In this document: positions 46,018 to 58,463 of the stretch, piece after piece
Layout of the letters: the number at the start of each line of letters is the position of its first letter
Position numbering within the stretch: position 1 is the first letter of the stretch
DNA from: Dillenia suffruticosa
Taxonomy: Eukaryota; Streptophyta; Magnoliopsida; Dilleniales; Dilleniaceae
DNA: 64,000 nucleotides
Assembly: GCA_033439265.1 (NCBI GenBank)
Contig: JAVTVX010000009.1
Coordinates: forward strand, 11,125,109 to 11,189,108
Reading direction: 5' to 3'
Notes under the pieces: generated by a model
Seen by the model: the letters and a program-made list of their open reading frames with translations, nothing else
Database searches by the model: none
Told to the model about the DNA's origin: nothing
Position numbers and translations under genes: made by a program

Positions 46018-49011
46018 TGCTCAAAATAAAAAATTAAAAACGAATAATTAAAAAATTATTTGATAGCATGCTAATATTAAATTTCAAATTAAAATAATAT
46101 GTTTATTTTTAAATCTCGATAACATCTTGGATGTTTGTTGAACTTGTTCTTGAAATGGTTGTGATTCTTCGTATAATGCTCATCTATAGTTCAGTTCGTC
46201 CAAATCTTTCAAATACCAACCAACTGGTGAGTTTTTTATAAAATAAAATCGTGATTAACTTTTGATAAAATTTTACAAAGTGAGTGAGAGGTTTTAATGG
46301 GTTAGGGGAGGAGAGCTTTCAAAGGAATGAGAAGCTTTGATAGTAAATCATTCGTCGCGTATGATTTATACTATATTATTTTTACAAACAAATTTTTAAA
46401 ATCCCGCCTATTTTTTCTTTCGCGTTTTTTCTCCAGCCTCTTTTTTCATTACCGCCTTATTTTTAATTCCTTACATTTTTTTTTATACTTTTACTACCAT
46501 GTGTTTTTCATATGCATTATTTCGACTGTTGAAAAACTCACTTATTACGTTTCACTAATTTTTACTACTTATTACTACATTTCATGCAAACTACTTATTA
46601 CTCTACTATTATTACATTTTATGCATGCGCATGCCTGTGCGGTCTCCCTACCATAAGACCTGTATTGTGTTAATTATATCCATTTGATTAATAAAAAATA
46701 ACGCATATTCCATGACAATTCAGTATAAATTTATTAATATTATTAATTTAAATAATGTAAGGATATGAAATTAGTAATTTATATAATATAGTATTATAAT
46801 TTAAAAATATGACAATATAATATAATGGTATAATTAATTATATTAGTATAATTAATGAAAAATATTAAACTTTGTATCTATTGTATCGTCAGAAATAGAG
46901 TTTTGTGGTACAAAACCCATATTAAGTTATTGCTCTCAACTTTGAGCTAGTACTAAGATCTCCTCTGTATTTATAATCACAATTTATAATCACAAAGACA
47001 TGATTCTTGCAATGAATAAAAATCTAATCTCTTATATTTCTATATTCTATACAATTTCCACACACACAACTTTCACACACCACACACGTACCACCAACTC
47101 CAACTTTATCTTAATCACTAATATTTCACATGTAACATTATTTAAAATAACGATATTAGTTGCAAACATAGTATACTTTGATTTTGGATATATTAGTTTT
47201 TTGGCATTATGAAGAAATTCATGAAAAATTGGATCATGAGAAGTTAGTTCATATACGTTAGATCGATCATATAAATGTGAATAAATCATGTAACATGCCA
47301 AATATATCATGATAAAAAAGATTATCATTTAGTTGGATACGTCGTACGCATGTGATGTAAATTTTCATTACTCTTTCCATAATATATTCACTTATCATAG
47401 TGACATTGAAATCTATAACGTAACAAGTGATTAACAAATGATTGAAAACTGTGTGTGTAAGAAATCTCAATCTGTTGTATTGAATTGAATAATTGCAAAT
47501 GTAAATTCAAGAAATATATTAACCCACCAATATATTTATCATTTTCTTTTAATTTAGAATGCATTCATGATTTATCTATCATATTAAATACAAATCAAAT
47601 CAAATGTTTTGCATAAATTTGTATTGAAATAAATACATGGGGCAAACCAAACAAAGTAGAAAAAAAGAGAAATAAATGATATAAATATGGAAATGTTTTT
47701 GGCACAAAAAAAGACTACTAAATTGGCATGGGAGTAAAGAAACAAAATGTTTTTGGCGTGAAAAAAAATTGATGAAATTGGTATAGGCACGAAAAAAGGA
47801 AATTTGATTAAATTGGTATGACGCCAAGATAAGAAATTTTGTTGTGGAGCTACCATAAATGTTAAAATGGTAAATTTTGTAAATTAAATGTAAATTAAAA
47901 TAAATTAATATTAATATTGTTAGTTGTTTTTTTTTGAATTTATATAAAATTATATAATATTGATAATTATATAAATTACTAATTTAATATTTTTACATTA
48001 TTTAAATTATTATTTAAATTAAAAATATTAAAAATTTAAATTAATAATATGGTACTAAAGATAGGGTGCATGCTGCGTTTGCCTGGGGACCGAGCGGGGA
48101 TCGTGGGTACCCTACAACATGCCCGCACCACACATGCCTTCTTTTTTTGATGCAAAAATATCACCACGCGGATTCGAACCTATTTGAGTAGTTGTGTCAA
48201 CCACTGTACCATAATTTTTTGTATGCATGGTCTTTTTTTTTTTCCTTATCTCACTCTCACCTCAATCTTTTTGCTTCACCTCGGGGTCATTTTTTTCCCT
48301 TTTCTATTCTTAGTGAATTTTCTTACATCCTTCACCTAGAACTAAAGTTTAGGACATCTTAGGTAGGTTTCTAATGTGTACAAACGTTGTTCCCTTTTTA
48401 TCATCAAACCGACAACTTCAATTGCTCATTTATAAATATACCTTATAATTTTACAACAAACGTTGATAAATAAAAATCTAAATTATCAATTTAAGGTTCT
48501 TCCTGGAACTCCCTATACATAACTTGTCATATATATATATATATATGTCTCCAAATTATATGTCAAACTCATTCTCAATCTTTATCACATTCTATCTCCT
48601 TGTGTACTCAAAACAGTCCGCTAAATTTTAGAAATTAGTATGTTCAAGATTTCACCTCCTTTATGTACAAATAGTCCACTTCACCTTACATATTTATAAT
48701 CCATCCTTTAAAATTCTGCATGCTAAAACATCAATTGCATTCATCACTCCTTCATAAGATTTCACATTCTACAAATATTACACATACATATGCTCATACG
48801 CATTCCTTACATTCTTGGCAACTCACCAATTTAATACGCATTTAATCCTATCACCTTAGCACACATATACAAATTATATATGCACACACATATTCATCAC
48901 ACTTCTAAAACTCTACACACATATGACCCTTTCTCCTTACCATTCACTCCTCGGCTAGCATAAAAATGGTCTCACTTCAATCATTTTTAGTGTAGAAAAT
49001 TTCTGTACATA
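46018..49011. other. Intergenic, AT-rich, with a SINE and a (TA)n tract
   Basis: No gene recognised. A minus-strand SINE lies at about 48140-48225 and a (TA)n tract at 48526-48547. The part 48300-49010 directly precedes the truncated LTR at 49012 and may be divergent LTR sequence, but no match was seen. Confidence 0.5.
48140..48225 (-). mobile_element. tRNA-derived SINE remnant
   Basis: On the minus strand GGTACAGTGGTTGACACAA (A-box region) is followed by GGTTCGAATCCGCG, an almost perfect B box, and the copy then runs into T/A-rich sequence. The head matches the copy at 3462. Confidence 0.6.
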
Positions 49012-49686
49012 TTGAACCACATTTCTCAACTTAACCCTAACATTCATTCAAATAAATCGAATGGGTAAAAAAATTTTTCACTTAGGATTTTCTCAGAGTG
49101 CAGATCTTCGTCTGAATGTTTTCTCGATCACTCCAAAATCTACAATACTCCATATCAAGATAAGATTTATTAGTTAGCTTATAAACATTTAGAACAAAAT
49201 CAAAGCCCTGAGTCAGTTACTATGCAATGACTTGGGGGCTGCCACGGGCTATCATAGCCTGCGGGCCGCAATGGGCTTCACAAGCTGGTGGGCTGGTGGG
49301 CTGGTGGGCTCGCGGGATGGTACGTACGCTCGCGAGCTGGACTGCATTCGCGCTTGTGCTGGAGCACGCTCGGGTGCAGGTGTGCGCTCCTGAGCAGGTG
49401 TACTCACACTGTGGCACTGTCGCGCGCTCGCGCTAGTGCAGAGAGGATCTCACTATGGCGCGCTCACGGGAGGGAGGAGCTGCAGTGGCTGGGTGTGCTC
49501 GTAGTGGTGGCGGATCGCGGTAGAAGCTCGCGGCGGAGTGCGATCGAGAGGGAGGGAGATTGTGAGAGATAGAGAGGGAGTGAGTAGCGGAGAGAGAGAG
49601 AAACAGTGAGAGAGAGATTGTGAGTGAGGTAGAGAGAAGAAGAATATGGTGGTGGTTGTTCACGGTGGAGAGAGGTGGCGGGGCGA
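49012..49686 (-). repeat. Truncated 3' LTR of the Tekay-like element
   Basis: Matches 55740-56420 directly: AACATTTAGAACAAAATCAA at about 49186 and 55898, GGGCTTCRCRRG and GGTTGGTGGGCTCGCGG-type GC-rich DNA, then GGAGTGCGATCGAGAG and GTGGCGGGGCGA at the break. It lacks both the U3 end and the 3' end of the LTR. Confidence 0.75.
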
Positions 49687-50060
49687 TTGACTACCACCCA
49701 AATGGCATCATATCTGGCCTGAGTCCGCGGCAATCCCATAACAAAGTCCATAGTCACATGTTCTTACTTCCATACGGGAATGGGAAGAGACTGTAGTAAA
49801 CCCGCTGGCCTCTGATCCTCAGCCTTCACCTGCTGACAGACTAAACATCTAGTTACAAACTCTGCAATATCTCTCTTCATACCTGGCCACCAATAGCTGC
49901 CTCGAATAATTCGATACATCTTTGTACTACCCGGGTGCAAGGCATAGGCCGAGGAGTGTGCCTCCTCTAATATGGACATGCAGATATCCTTATCAGCAGG
50001 TATAGCCACTCTATCTCGATAAGTCAGAAGTCCATCACTACGGACTCTGAAATCATCTAT
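49687..50060 (-). pseudogene. Integrase N-terminal part of the Tekay-like pol
   Basis: An 81-codon open piece (50009-49764) contains AHSSAYALHPGSTKMYRIIR, YWWPGMKRDIAEFV and TRCLVCQQVKAE, the HHCC zinc-binding domain. After a stop it continues as MTMDFVMGLPRTQARYDAIW VVV, the start of the catalytic core. It is then cut off at about 49687 by fusion to LTR DNA, so the second and third catalytic acidic residues are absent. Confidence 0.85.
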
Positions 50061-50129
50061 ATCATCTCTGCGGGCTCTCTCAGTAAGAGCTTGGAGCTCG
50101 GTATCAGTGCCCTGAAACTCCCTAATACG

Positions 50130-50930
50130 GTTTAACAGCGTCGACCTTACCTCAAACCTGGCAGTAGAGTGCCCTGATCATCACTAACCAATCTAACTCC
50201 CAAATCTCGGAGTGCTATCAAACAAATGAGGTATGCCGTCTCGTTCTCCTGAGATGATGAAACTGATTTCTGGTTCAAGGCATCAACAACCACATTGGCC
50301 TTACCCGGATGATAATCAATGACAAGATCATAATTTTTGAGAAGTTCCAACCATCTCCTCTGTCTGAGGTTAAGTTTTCACTGAATCAGTACTTCAGACT
50401 TTTATGATTTGTATACACCCGGTAAGTTATGCCGTACAAGTAATGGCGCCATATCTTCAATGCGAAAACTATGGCCGCAAGCTCCAGATCGTGTGTCGGA
50501 TAATTCACCTCATATTTCTTCAACTGTCTAGAAGCGTAGGCGATCACCCGACCATTTTGCATTAAAATACAACCCAACCCTTATCGGCTAGCATCACTGT
50601 ACACTGTGTACTCCCGACTACTGGTGGGAAACGCCAAAATCAGAGCTGTAGTCAACTATTGTTTGAGTTCTTGAAAACTCACCTTACAACGGTTATTCCA
50701 TACAAACTTGACACCCTTTCGCGTCAATCTAGACAATGGTGTAGCTATCCGGGAAAACCCCTCAACAAATCTGCAGTAATACCCGGCCAGACCAAGAAAA
50801 CTCCTGATCTCAGTCACTGTCTGCGGCTGATCCCATCTCATAGTGGCATTGTCTTCTACGGATCGACAAAAATCCCTTCTGCAGAAACGACATACCCCAA
50901 AAATCCAACATGTCTTAGCCAAAATTCACA
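50130..50930 (-). pseudogene. RNase H and RT connection of the Tekay-like pol
   Basis: The piece 50922-50656 has [20 protein letters not shown] and [14 protein letters not shown] (RT connection). The piece 50577-50386 has [40 protein letters not shown] and [10 protein letters not shown], where gypsy elements have TDH. The piece 50350-50147 has ELLKNYDLVIDYHPGKANVV and VDALNQKS. Together these make a gypsy RNase H with Asn for the catalytic Asp of TDH, broken by stops. Confidence 0.85.
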
Positions 50931-50984
50931 TTTTGTGAATTTGGCATACAACTGCTCATCGCGGAGGATCTGTACAACGGTGCG

Positions 50985-51400
50985 AAGATGCTAAACATGA
51001 TTCTTGTCACTCCGCGAATATACCAGTATATCATCTATGAAAACTATGACAAACTGGTCCAGATAGTCGTGAAAAACTCTGTTCATCAAGTCCATGAACG
51101 CAGGTAGGGCATTAGTCAACCCAAACGGCATGACAAGGAATTCATAGTACCCGTATCGAGTGCCGAAAGCTATCTTTGGCACATCTTGAGTCCTAATCCG
51201 CAACTGCTGATATCCCGATCGAAAATCAATTTTTGAGAAAACTCAGGCATTTTGCAATTGATCAAACAAATCATCTATGCAAGGCAGTGGATATCTATTC
51301 TTCACAGTCACCCGATTAAGCTGCCTGTAATCCACACACAATCTCAATGAGCCATCCTTTTTCTTTACAAACAGCACTAGAGCACCCCAAGGTGACATGC
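50985..51400 (-). pseudogene. Reverse transcriptase of the Tekay-like pol
   Basis: The piece 51203-50991 reads [40 protein letters not shown] and [15 protein letters not shown], with an intact FIDD catalytic box. Upstream, on the same strand and with stops, come [18 protein letters not shown] and [16 protein letters not shown] (about 51345-51245), the first RT motifs. Confidence 0.85.
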
Positions 51401-51427
51401 TAGGACGGATATGTACTCAACTAAAGC

Positions 51428-51760
51428 CTAACGCATATGTAGCCAATCCATCTCCAAGATGGCATCAAAGTCAGTCATGGTAAGAGGGATTAGATCTGCC
51501 TTCAGCACTATATCCCCAACTTTGATATCACATTTTCTATACACTGTGCCGCGCACAATCTGCTCACCCAGAGGAGTAATGACCAATATCTCCTCGTCCA
51601 AAGGTGAGAGCGGCCTATCAAAATGTCGAGAAAATTGATCGCTCACATACGAATAGTTAGATCCCGTGTCAATAAGGATACGAGTATCTATTCCAAAAAT
51701 AGGTAGAGTACCTATCATTGAACAAAATGCACATAGATTTAGAATAATTTCAAATTTGAT
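51428..51760 (-). pseudogene. Protease of the Tekay-like pol
   Basis: The 96-codon piece starting at 51718 contains IDTRILIDTGSNYSYVSDQF, with an intact D-T-G-S aspartic protease motif, then LPLTM-like and DFDAILEMDWLHMR, which corresponds to the D-V-I-L-G-M-D-W-L segment. It reads in a different frame from gag. Confidence 0.85.
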
Positions 51761-51769
51761 ATATATATA

Positions 51770-53339
51770 TATATATATATATATGTCAAAATAGTTAAGC
51801 CTCTAAGGCTTTTACAACTTCAGTGTACAAAAATGTCAGAGTAGTATCATATCGAAAAAAGGGTACACAATATAAATACCTATACAACTATCATGATACA
51901 ATGCTAACATCCCTAAAAGAAGTGCAAATACGAATAGAGATCCTATTCTACAGGATCAGAAAGAGGAGTACCCATGATTATGTCGGGGTTCTCCTGGGCA
52001 TCCTCCAGCGTCATGGCATAAACTCGGGCTTGAGCTCTAGGCTGCATCGTGCCTGGATCTGCACTGTGTTACTCCCAGTGGTCACCCTAGGAGTAGAAGA
52101 TGCTGGCCGAGTTGACTACCCCTACTGACCCATATAAGGAGTACTAGTGTGGCTCTGTGAACTCTGTCCTCCGTGTCCTAACTCAGGACAATAACTCCTG
52201 ATATGCCTCGGCTTCCCACAGTAGAAGCAAGTGACCGACACTAAACAAACTCCTATCGAATGGGATCTATTGCACCTGCGGCAATAAGGATGCCGCTGAG
52301 TAGTATACTATGCAGGGTGAGTTGGAGCGGGCTGTCTGAACCCCTGAGAGTACTGTCCCCATCCCAGATTAGAAGATCCAGATCCAAATCCGTCTCTGTG
52401 CAAACTAGATCCCCTGCCCTTCTTGTAGCTCTACGCAGAATGAGACTTATCTTTCTTTCTCTTCAGCTCTCTGTTCTCTCTCTGCCTAGTCTCGGCGCGG
52501 ACTAAAGCCTCTGCGCGGTGAGCAGAGTCTATCACCTTGGCCAGTGTAAACTGTGGAGTAACAGTCATATACTTCTTTATGCTAAGGCTAAGACTGTCTT
52601 CAAATTTGAAGCACAAATAATGAGGTGTGGCCAGATCCGGTACAAATGCGGCAAGTCTCTGCATGTCTGTCTCATACTTTGAGACAGATCTGGATCCCTG
52701 TGTAAGCCATCCCAACTCTGACCTCATCCGGTCCTGCTGGCAGAGTGAGAAGAATCTACGGTCAAACTCCCGAAGGAAGTCGTCCCACCGTAGTGGCTCT
52801 ATTACCTCATCAGTGAGGGCCTCCCACCAAAAGAGGGCCTTTCTTTCTAGTAATCGTTGTGCCACGCTCAGGCAGAGCTCCTCTCCAATCTCCAGATCGA
52901 TCAAAATCCTGCGGGTGCTATTGATCCAATGCTTGACTGCTGCAGCATCACCAAGCCCTGTGAAATCAGTACACCCCAGTTGACGAGCCTCCTTAACCAA
53001 CTGAGTCAACTCATGTACCCATCTAAGAGTAGCCAATGTGGTCTCACTTGGCTCTGACAAGATAGCAGGACCGGCCACCGGAGGTGGAACCGGTACCGAA
53101 GGAACTGGTACTGCGGCAGGTGCAGGCACTGCTGTAGGAGGTGGTGGGTGTGGAATCTAGATCCCATGTGAAACATACCACTCGTACACCTGCCAAAAGG
53201 CGTCGAGTGTGGGTACGGGAGTCTCAGCCTGAGCAGCTGGCTGAGTAGGTATCGGTGGTGGCACGCGAGTCGAGGAACGATCCTCCGGCTCCTCTAATTC
53301 CTCTAGTGGGGCAAAACGGGTGCTCCGTCGGGTCGTCAT
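51770..53339 (-). pseudogene. Gag of the Tekay-like element
   Basis: The first Met at 53339 opens MTTRRSTRFAPLEELEEPED. One TAG stop at 53157-53159 is followed in the same frame by a Pro/Val/Ala-rich stretch and the gag core to 52431: GCTDFTGLGDAAAVKHWINS, RLLERKALFWWEALTDEVIE and WDDFLREFDRRFFSLCQQDR. A second TAG ends that piece, and the basic linker SYKKGRGSSLHRDGFGSGSS follows. A perfect CCHC zinc knuckle CFYCGKPRHIRSYC lies at about 52195-52235. This is the best-preserved gag in the window. Confidence 0.85.
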
Positions 53340-53628
53340 ACTTCTGCAAGAGAAGGATCTTTATTAGGTATCGTTTAAAGAATATGCATGGTTCAAGAAA
53401 TTTGGAGTAGTCACATCTTGGCTACCCTCACAGAGAATGAAATCCTAAAAAAAAAATGTTAGGTTAGATACAATCGTATCTAACCCCCCTAAAATAGATG
53501 AACTCATATACCTGTGACCATGTACTGGGACTTCATGACTGTATGAAACTCTTATGCATTGAGGACTTTAAATACAAACACACTCGGGAATGTTTTCAAG
53601 ACTCTCTTCCTATATAGCTCTCAACCTA

Positions 53629-53641
53629 GGCTCTGATATCA
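53629..53641 (-). other. Primer binding site of the Tekay-like element
   Basis: On the minus strand TGATATCAGAGCC, one mismatch from TGGTATCAGAGCC (initiator Met tRNA complement), seven bases inside the LTR end. Confidence 0.8.
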
Positions 53642-55439
53642 AGTCAACTGTCACGCCCCGAACCGGGATAGTGAGCAGCCGTCCGTTGTCCTGAATGCTG
53701 GCTGTATTTTTATAGAAAATTGAGTAGAATCTCCCCGCATATCGAAGGTTTTCCATATAGCAATCAACCTGTTACCTATACAATAGGGCTAACCCGGCCT
53801 CACAATACATAAATTCAATCTCAACATCAGACCAACACATCAATACCGTACAATTCAGGACAACGCAAAGCTAACAAAACGAATTTCCATAGTCCTAACC
53901 ACAGACCTCTACTACCATGCTCCCGTCAAAGGTATGAACAGCTGCCAGTCGCCCCTCCTATGATTTAGAGGTAGCACCGAGCGGTCCTAAAATACATTTC
54001 TAGGACATGACACATTCCCAAGTAACATACACAATGAATAGAAATTTGTCTCAATGCAAGTGTTATGCAATGATATGAAAGTTTCGCAATTTAAATATCC
54101 ATATTTGTATAGTCATTCCAGAATTATACAATGGTCATCTATAGATCTCAAAATACATATATATCATCAATACAATTTTTAACTCATGAAATTGTAATGA
54201 AATTATACAATAACTCCTCAAGTCCAGACCAGATCTCCCAATGATACTAAGCGTCCTAAAAGCAGTGCTCTTTGCCAAATACTATCTCTGAAACAAGAAG
54301 AAAAATGAGGGGTGAGTACTCAGGGAAAGAATACTCAGTGAGTAAGTGGGTCAATGCAATGTCTAATAAGAATTGTGAAACTAGAGTGTTAAAGCGTAAG
54401 TATACAAATCATACTTCAAATCATCATACTTTGCATTTCAACAATATATTATTTGCACACATTAGCAAGTCAAATATGCATCCAAAATACTGTCATTAAA
54501 ATCATAGAGTTGTCAACCAAAAGTATCCTGACAAGGGTCTACCTCGACCTATGACAGGCGCACCGGGGGTGTTATATGCAAATTTATTTAAAGTTCTCTC
54601 TATCCTGGCATTGGCGACGGACGTCATCCAGGTGCTAGACTTGGAGAGAGTTTCCAAATCCTCCCCCTTTTTGGGTTCAACCTGGCTAGTACTTTGTCGT
54701 TAATAAAATTACTACAACTCGTGGGATACCCCAGGTCTAGGTATATCCGGAAGCCACCCAAGCGCCTCTCACGGTATCCTTCGTAGTTACGGAACAATAC
54801 ATACCAAAACCTTCAAGGTCAAAATCAATATCATATCAAGAATGTACCGTAATCAGGTTCACAAACCAAATGCCATATAAAGCGTAAAATGACACATTAT
54901 ACATTTCAACCACATGGATGCATAATTTCATAATTCAACCAAATTTTTGGACACTCCAACGGTTCACAAAAAATCAGTTCCAAAACTAATCAAAACATTT
55001 CAAACACACGACAAATCATGCTCATTTATCAAAATGTTATAAAATAGGGTTTACATATTAAACAAAGGTATTGAAATAATTCTCACTCACAGTATGAAGG
55101 AGAATAGCGTACTCCCCAATAATACCACGAAATGAAGAAAAATGTTCCCCTAATTCAAGGCACCCAATACCTATGAATGTATATATATATATAAAAATCA
55201 ACAAGTTTCAAACCTATGCAATTATAGGAAATAGGCTATCACTTCTAATACACGTATGCAAATCAGGTAGTTCGAATCCTTTAGAATGCTACCCTAATTC
55301 CTCATATTTTGTTTATGCATACAACATATCTACAAGACTCAAGTGTTGATACTCAACCAATCTCGCACAGGGCTCACACCAATCCAATCTCTCGCTCGCA
55401 CCCAAGGGCCAGTAGGGCCACAGCCCAGTGCTCCTCTGT

Positions 55440-55690
55440 GCAGTGCGCAGCGCCCAAGTACCTATATGTAGGGTGCGCAGTGCCCATGCGTAGGGCGCGC
55501 AGTGCCCATGCGTAGGGCGCGCAGTGCCCATGCGTAGGGCGCGCAGTGCCCATGCCTAGGGCGCGCAGTGCCCATGTGCAGGGTCCATGTGCAGGGTACG
55601 TAGTGCCTGTGTGTAGGGCGCGCAGTGCCTGTGTGCAGGCCCCATGTGCAGGGTGCGCAGGGCCCATGTGCAGGCGCGTAGCGCCCTTAC
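55440..55690. repeat. GC-rich 22-bp tandem array in the LTR
   Basis: The unit GCGCAGTGCCCATGCGTAGG plus GC repeats every 22 bp, with about four near-perfect copies at 55485-55575 and looser copies on both sides. The right arm of the head-to-head pair has equivalent degenerate units at 44107-44240. Open frames on both strands here are caused by the array. Confidence 0.85.
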
Positions 55691-56049
55691 GCAGCACCCA
55701 GGGTGCACAATGTCTGCACGCCAACTATTTCTCCTTATTTTTCAACTTAATCCTAACATTTATTCAAATAAATCAAATGGGTAAGAAATTTTTTCACCTA
55801 GGGTTTTCTCGAAGCGCAAACTTTTGTCCGAATGTCTTCTCAATTTCTCTAAAATCTACAATGCTCCCTATTAAGATAAAATTTATTAGTTAAGTCATAA
55901 ACATTTAGAACAAAATCAAAACCCTAAGTCAGTTACCTATGTAGAGACTCGCGGAGCGCAGTGGGCTTCGCGGGTTGGTGGGCTCGCGGGTTGGCACGTG
56001 CGTTTGCGGCCTGGACTGCAGTTACGTACTCGCGGTTTGTGTGCTGGTG

Positions 56050-56125
56050 AGCTGGACCACGCTCAGGCACAGGCGCGCGCTCGGGCGCAGGCGCGCGCTC
56101 GGGCGCAGGCGCGCTCCCAAGCAGG
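56050..56125. repeat. 18-bp GC-rich tandem repeat
   Basis: GCGCGCTCGGGCGCAGGC occurs three to four times in tandem inside the LTR. Confidence 0.8.
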
Positions 56126-57059
56126 TGCGCTCACGTTGTGGGACGGTCGCGCGCTGCAGCCCGCTCGTGCTCGAGCAGAGTGGATCATGCTACGGCGCGA
56201 TCGTGAGAGGGAGGTGCTGTAGTGGCTGGGTGCACTTGTGGTGGTGGTGGATCGCAGTGGAAGCTCGCGGCGGAGTGCGATCGAGAGAAAGGGAGATTGC
56301 GAGAGATAGAAAGAGAGTGAGTAGTGGATAGAGAGAGAAACAGTGAGAGAGAGATCGTGAGTGAGGTAGAGAGAGTAGAAGAAGATGGTGGTACTTGCTC
56401 ACGGAGGAGAGAGGTGGCGGGGCGAGCAACCGATCACGGCGGAGGAAGAACAGCCGCGGGAAAGTGAAGGGTCGGGGAGAGAGAGAGAGAGGAAGAGAGA
56501 GAAAGAGAGAGAGAAAGAATAAACTTAGGGTTTCCAACCCTAATTGGGAAAAGGGGGGAGGTGCTACGTTTCACTCCAAAACGCAGCATCTCCTCTCTCT
56601 CTTCTTTTTATTTGAGAAAAGATTGAAATGGTTTCCTCACTCCTAAACTATATCTTTGGCTTTTATTTGAGATAATAAGATTCAAATGGTTTTAGAATTT
56701 TCTTTTTGATTGTGCTTTAATTTTTTTAATTCTTTTTTTATTGTTTTTATTTCTTCTTGTAATTCTGAGATAGTTGCAGATGATTTTTTATTGAATTTCT
56801 TTTTATTTAGTATGGAAGTAAGATAGTACATACCAGTATTAATATGAGGAGTGCTATATATATATATATATGTTTTCACACCCACAGTTCATTAAAATTT
56901 AATTTTTTTTGTAAAAATGGGGTTTACTTTGATTCGCGGATTCGGCAAATTAAAATATACCAAAATTTAATTTAAATACTCCAAAATCAAAAATCAATTT
57001 AAATAAATAAATTTCTCTCTATATAATTAAATTACAAACACCGCAGTGTCTGTGTTACA

Positions 57060-57589
57060 GAGCAATTGTGAAGAAATGTAGAAACCAACGCTGTCAAAAT
57101 GTTTTAGATTTAGAGAAAAGAAAGTGCTCTCTGGTTTTTAACATAATTTTATTAATTTTATTTTTGTTTTTAAAATAATAATTTAAATTATTTGTATTGT
57201 TAGATTCTTTCAATACAGATGTTGAGAGTGCATAAGTGCAAATAGAATCCAACCATCATCATTATTACCTGACTCAACTCAAAGGATAATATTTATATTT
57301 ACAATCATTATTTATTATTTACAATAATTTCATTATTTCACTATTGGTTTTTAATCAATAGATTAAATGAAAAATTGTAAATAAAAATACGTTCAAATTA
57401 TGATTAACATTTTTTGTTTGGAATATTTTAGAAAACATATAGTTTTATGATATGTAATCTTTTCTTTTGTTTTTTGTCTTATATGTTTCTGTTATTCTAT
57501 TTTGTATCAATTATAATACTTATTACTTTTATATTATTTTTATAATTTTTTTATCTTCCAGTTTTCTAATTTACCTACCATTTTTAAAA
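57060..57589. other. Intergenic, AT-rich
   Basis: Directly outside the Tekay-like LTR. No gene or repeat recognised. Confidence 0.5.
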
Positions 57590-58463
57590 AATTCGTCGCT
57601 ATTGTATTATGTGGTAATAGACAGTAACTTACGATAACTGACGATAAAAGTCATAACTTTATTTCTAACACTTATGATAACAGAGAATAAAAAAGAATAG
57701 TATCCCTAACATGATAAAGAGAGTAATATTTCTTAAGGGAGTAACATTTTTTGATACTTGTGGTAACCGACGGTCCAAGATAGTAAGTTATATTAACACA
57801 TGTGATAATCGATAGTAAATGACTGTACATTTTTTCAACGCTTTTCTAACTTACGATAAAAGATAATAATTTTTCTTAATATTTGTGATAATCGATTATA
57901 TAAGTAATAACTTATACTAACACATGTGATAATCGACAAAATACAGTTCCTAACACCTGTAATATCTAATAATAAAAGATAGTAATATTTACTAACACTT
58001 ATGGTAACCGACTAGTAACATTTCTTAACAATTGTGGTAATTGATGATAAAAAATGCTAATATTTCCTAACATATGTGATAATCAACGATAAATGATAGT
58101 AACATTTATTAATACATGTTGTAACCGAGATAAATGATAGTAATATTTCTTAACAGTTATGATAATTGACGATAAAATATAGTAATATTTCTTAATACAT
58201 TTGGTAATTGACAATAAAAATAATAATTTTTATCAATATATTTAAAATCGATAATAAAAAACAGTAATTTTACTAACGCTTTTCTAACTATCAATATAAA
58301 TCCATCACGTTCTCCAACGGTGACCAAAATTATCAAGATAGATTTATCCCAACTGGTGTATAACCAGCTAAAAGTCCGTTTGTTGGAGAAAGTTTTGTCG
58401 ATGATTTTAATAGATTTAGCATACGGTTGTCATCTATTTGAATAGCACATTTGTTTTGTAGTG
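57590..58463. mobile_element. Degenerate ~50-60-bp repeat array ending in a CACTA-type terminus
   Basis: More than ten irregular units share GTGATAATCGA, GATAAATGATAGTAA and TATTTCTTAACA (57600-58260). About 200 bp later the sequence ACATTTGTTTTGTAGTG ends at 58463, the form of a CACTA right end, followed by TCA. Dense short subterminal repeats next to such a terminus are typical of CACTA elements. The left end was not found. Confidence 0.55.

Larger units (their letters stand above)
49012..57059 (-). mobile_element. Tekay/Del-like chromovirus, partial
   Basis: On the minus strand the order is a complete 5' LTR (57059-53649), primer site (53641-53629), gag, protease, RT, RNase H and the first part of integrase. 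A break at about 49685 then passes straight into the interior of a second LTR, which continues to about 49012. Long LTRs starting TGTAACAC and ending GTGACA with an initiator-Met primer fit the Tekay/Del chromovirus clade. The chromodomain and most of integrase are missing. In-frame stops occur in gag and frameshifts in pol. Confidence 0.8.
53649..57059 (-). repeat. Complete 5' LTR of the Tekay-like element, 3.4 kb
   Basis: On the minus strand it begins TGTAACACAGACACTGCGGTG at 57059 and ends CGGTTCGGGGCGTGACA at 53649. The start matches that of the solo LTR at 8968. It contains the shared blocks (ATGAGGGGTGAGTACTCAG at 54305-54323, CCTATGACAGGCGCACC at about 54549), a GC-rich tandem array (55440-55690), GC-rich DNA (55940-56260) and (GA)n tracts (56280-56520). 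Confidence 0.8.

Noticed and set aside
46327..47856. Phe/Ile/Tyr-rich open frames that could be read as membrane proteins
   Set aside because: AT-rich sequence produces such strings; no start context, splice pattern or motif supports a gene.
49227..49572. Ala/Arg/Trp-rich open frames on the plus strand
   Set aside because: They lie wholly in the GC-rich part of the truncated LTR and have no domain.
55309..55893. Cys/Arg/Met-rich open frames over the GC-rich array, both strands
   Set aside because: Caused by the 22-bp tandem array whose period (22, not a multiple of 3) keeps cycling frames. No homologous protein features.
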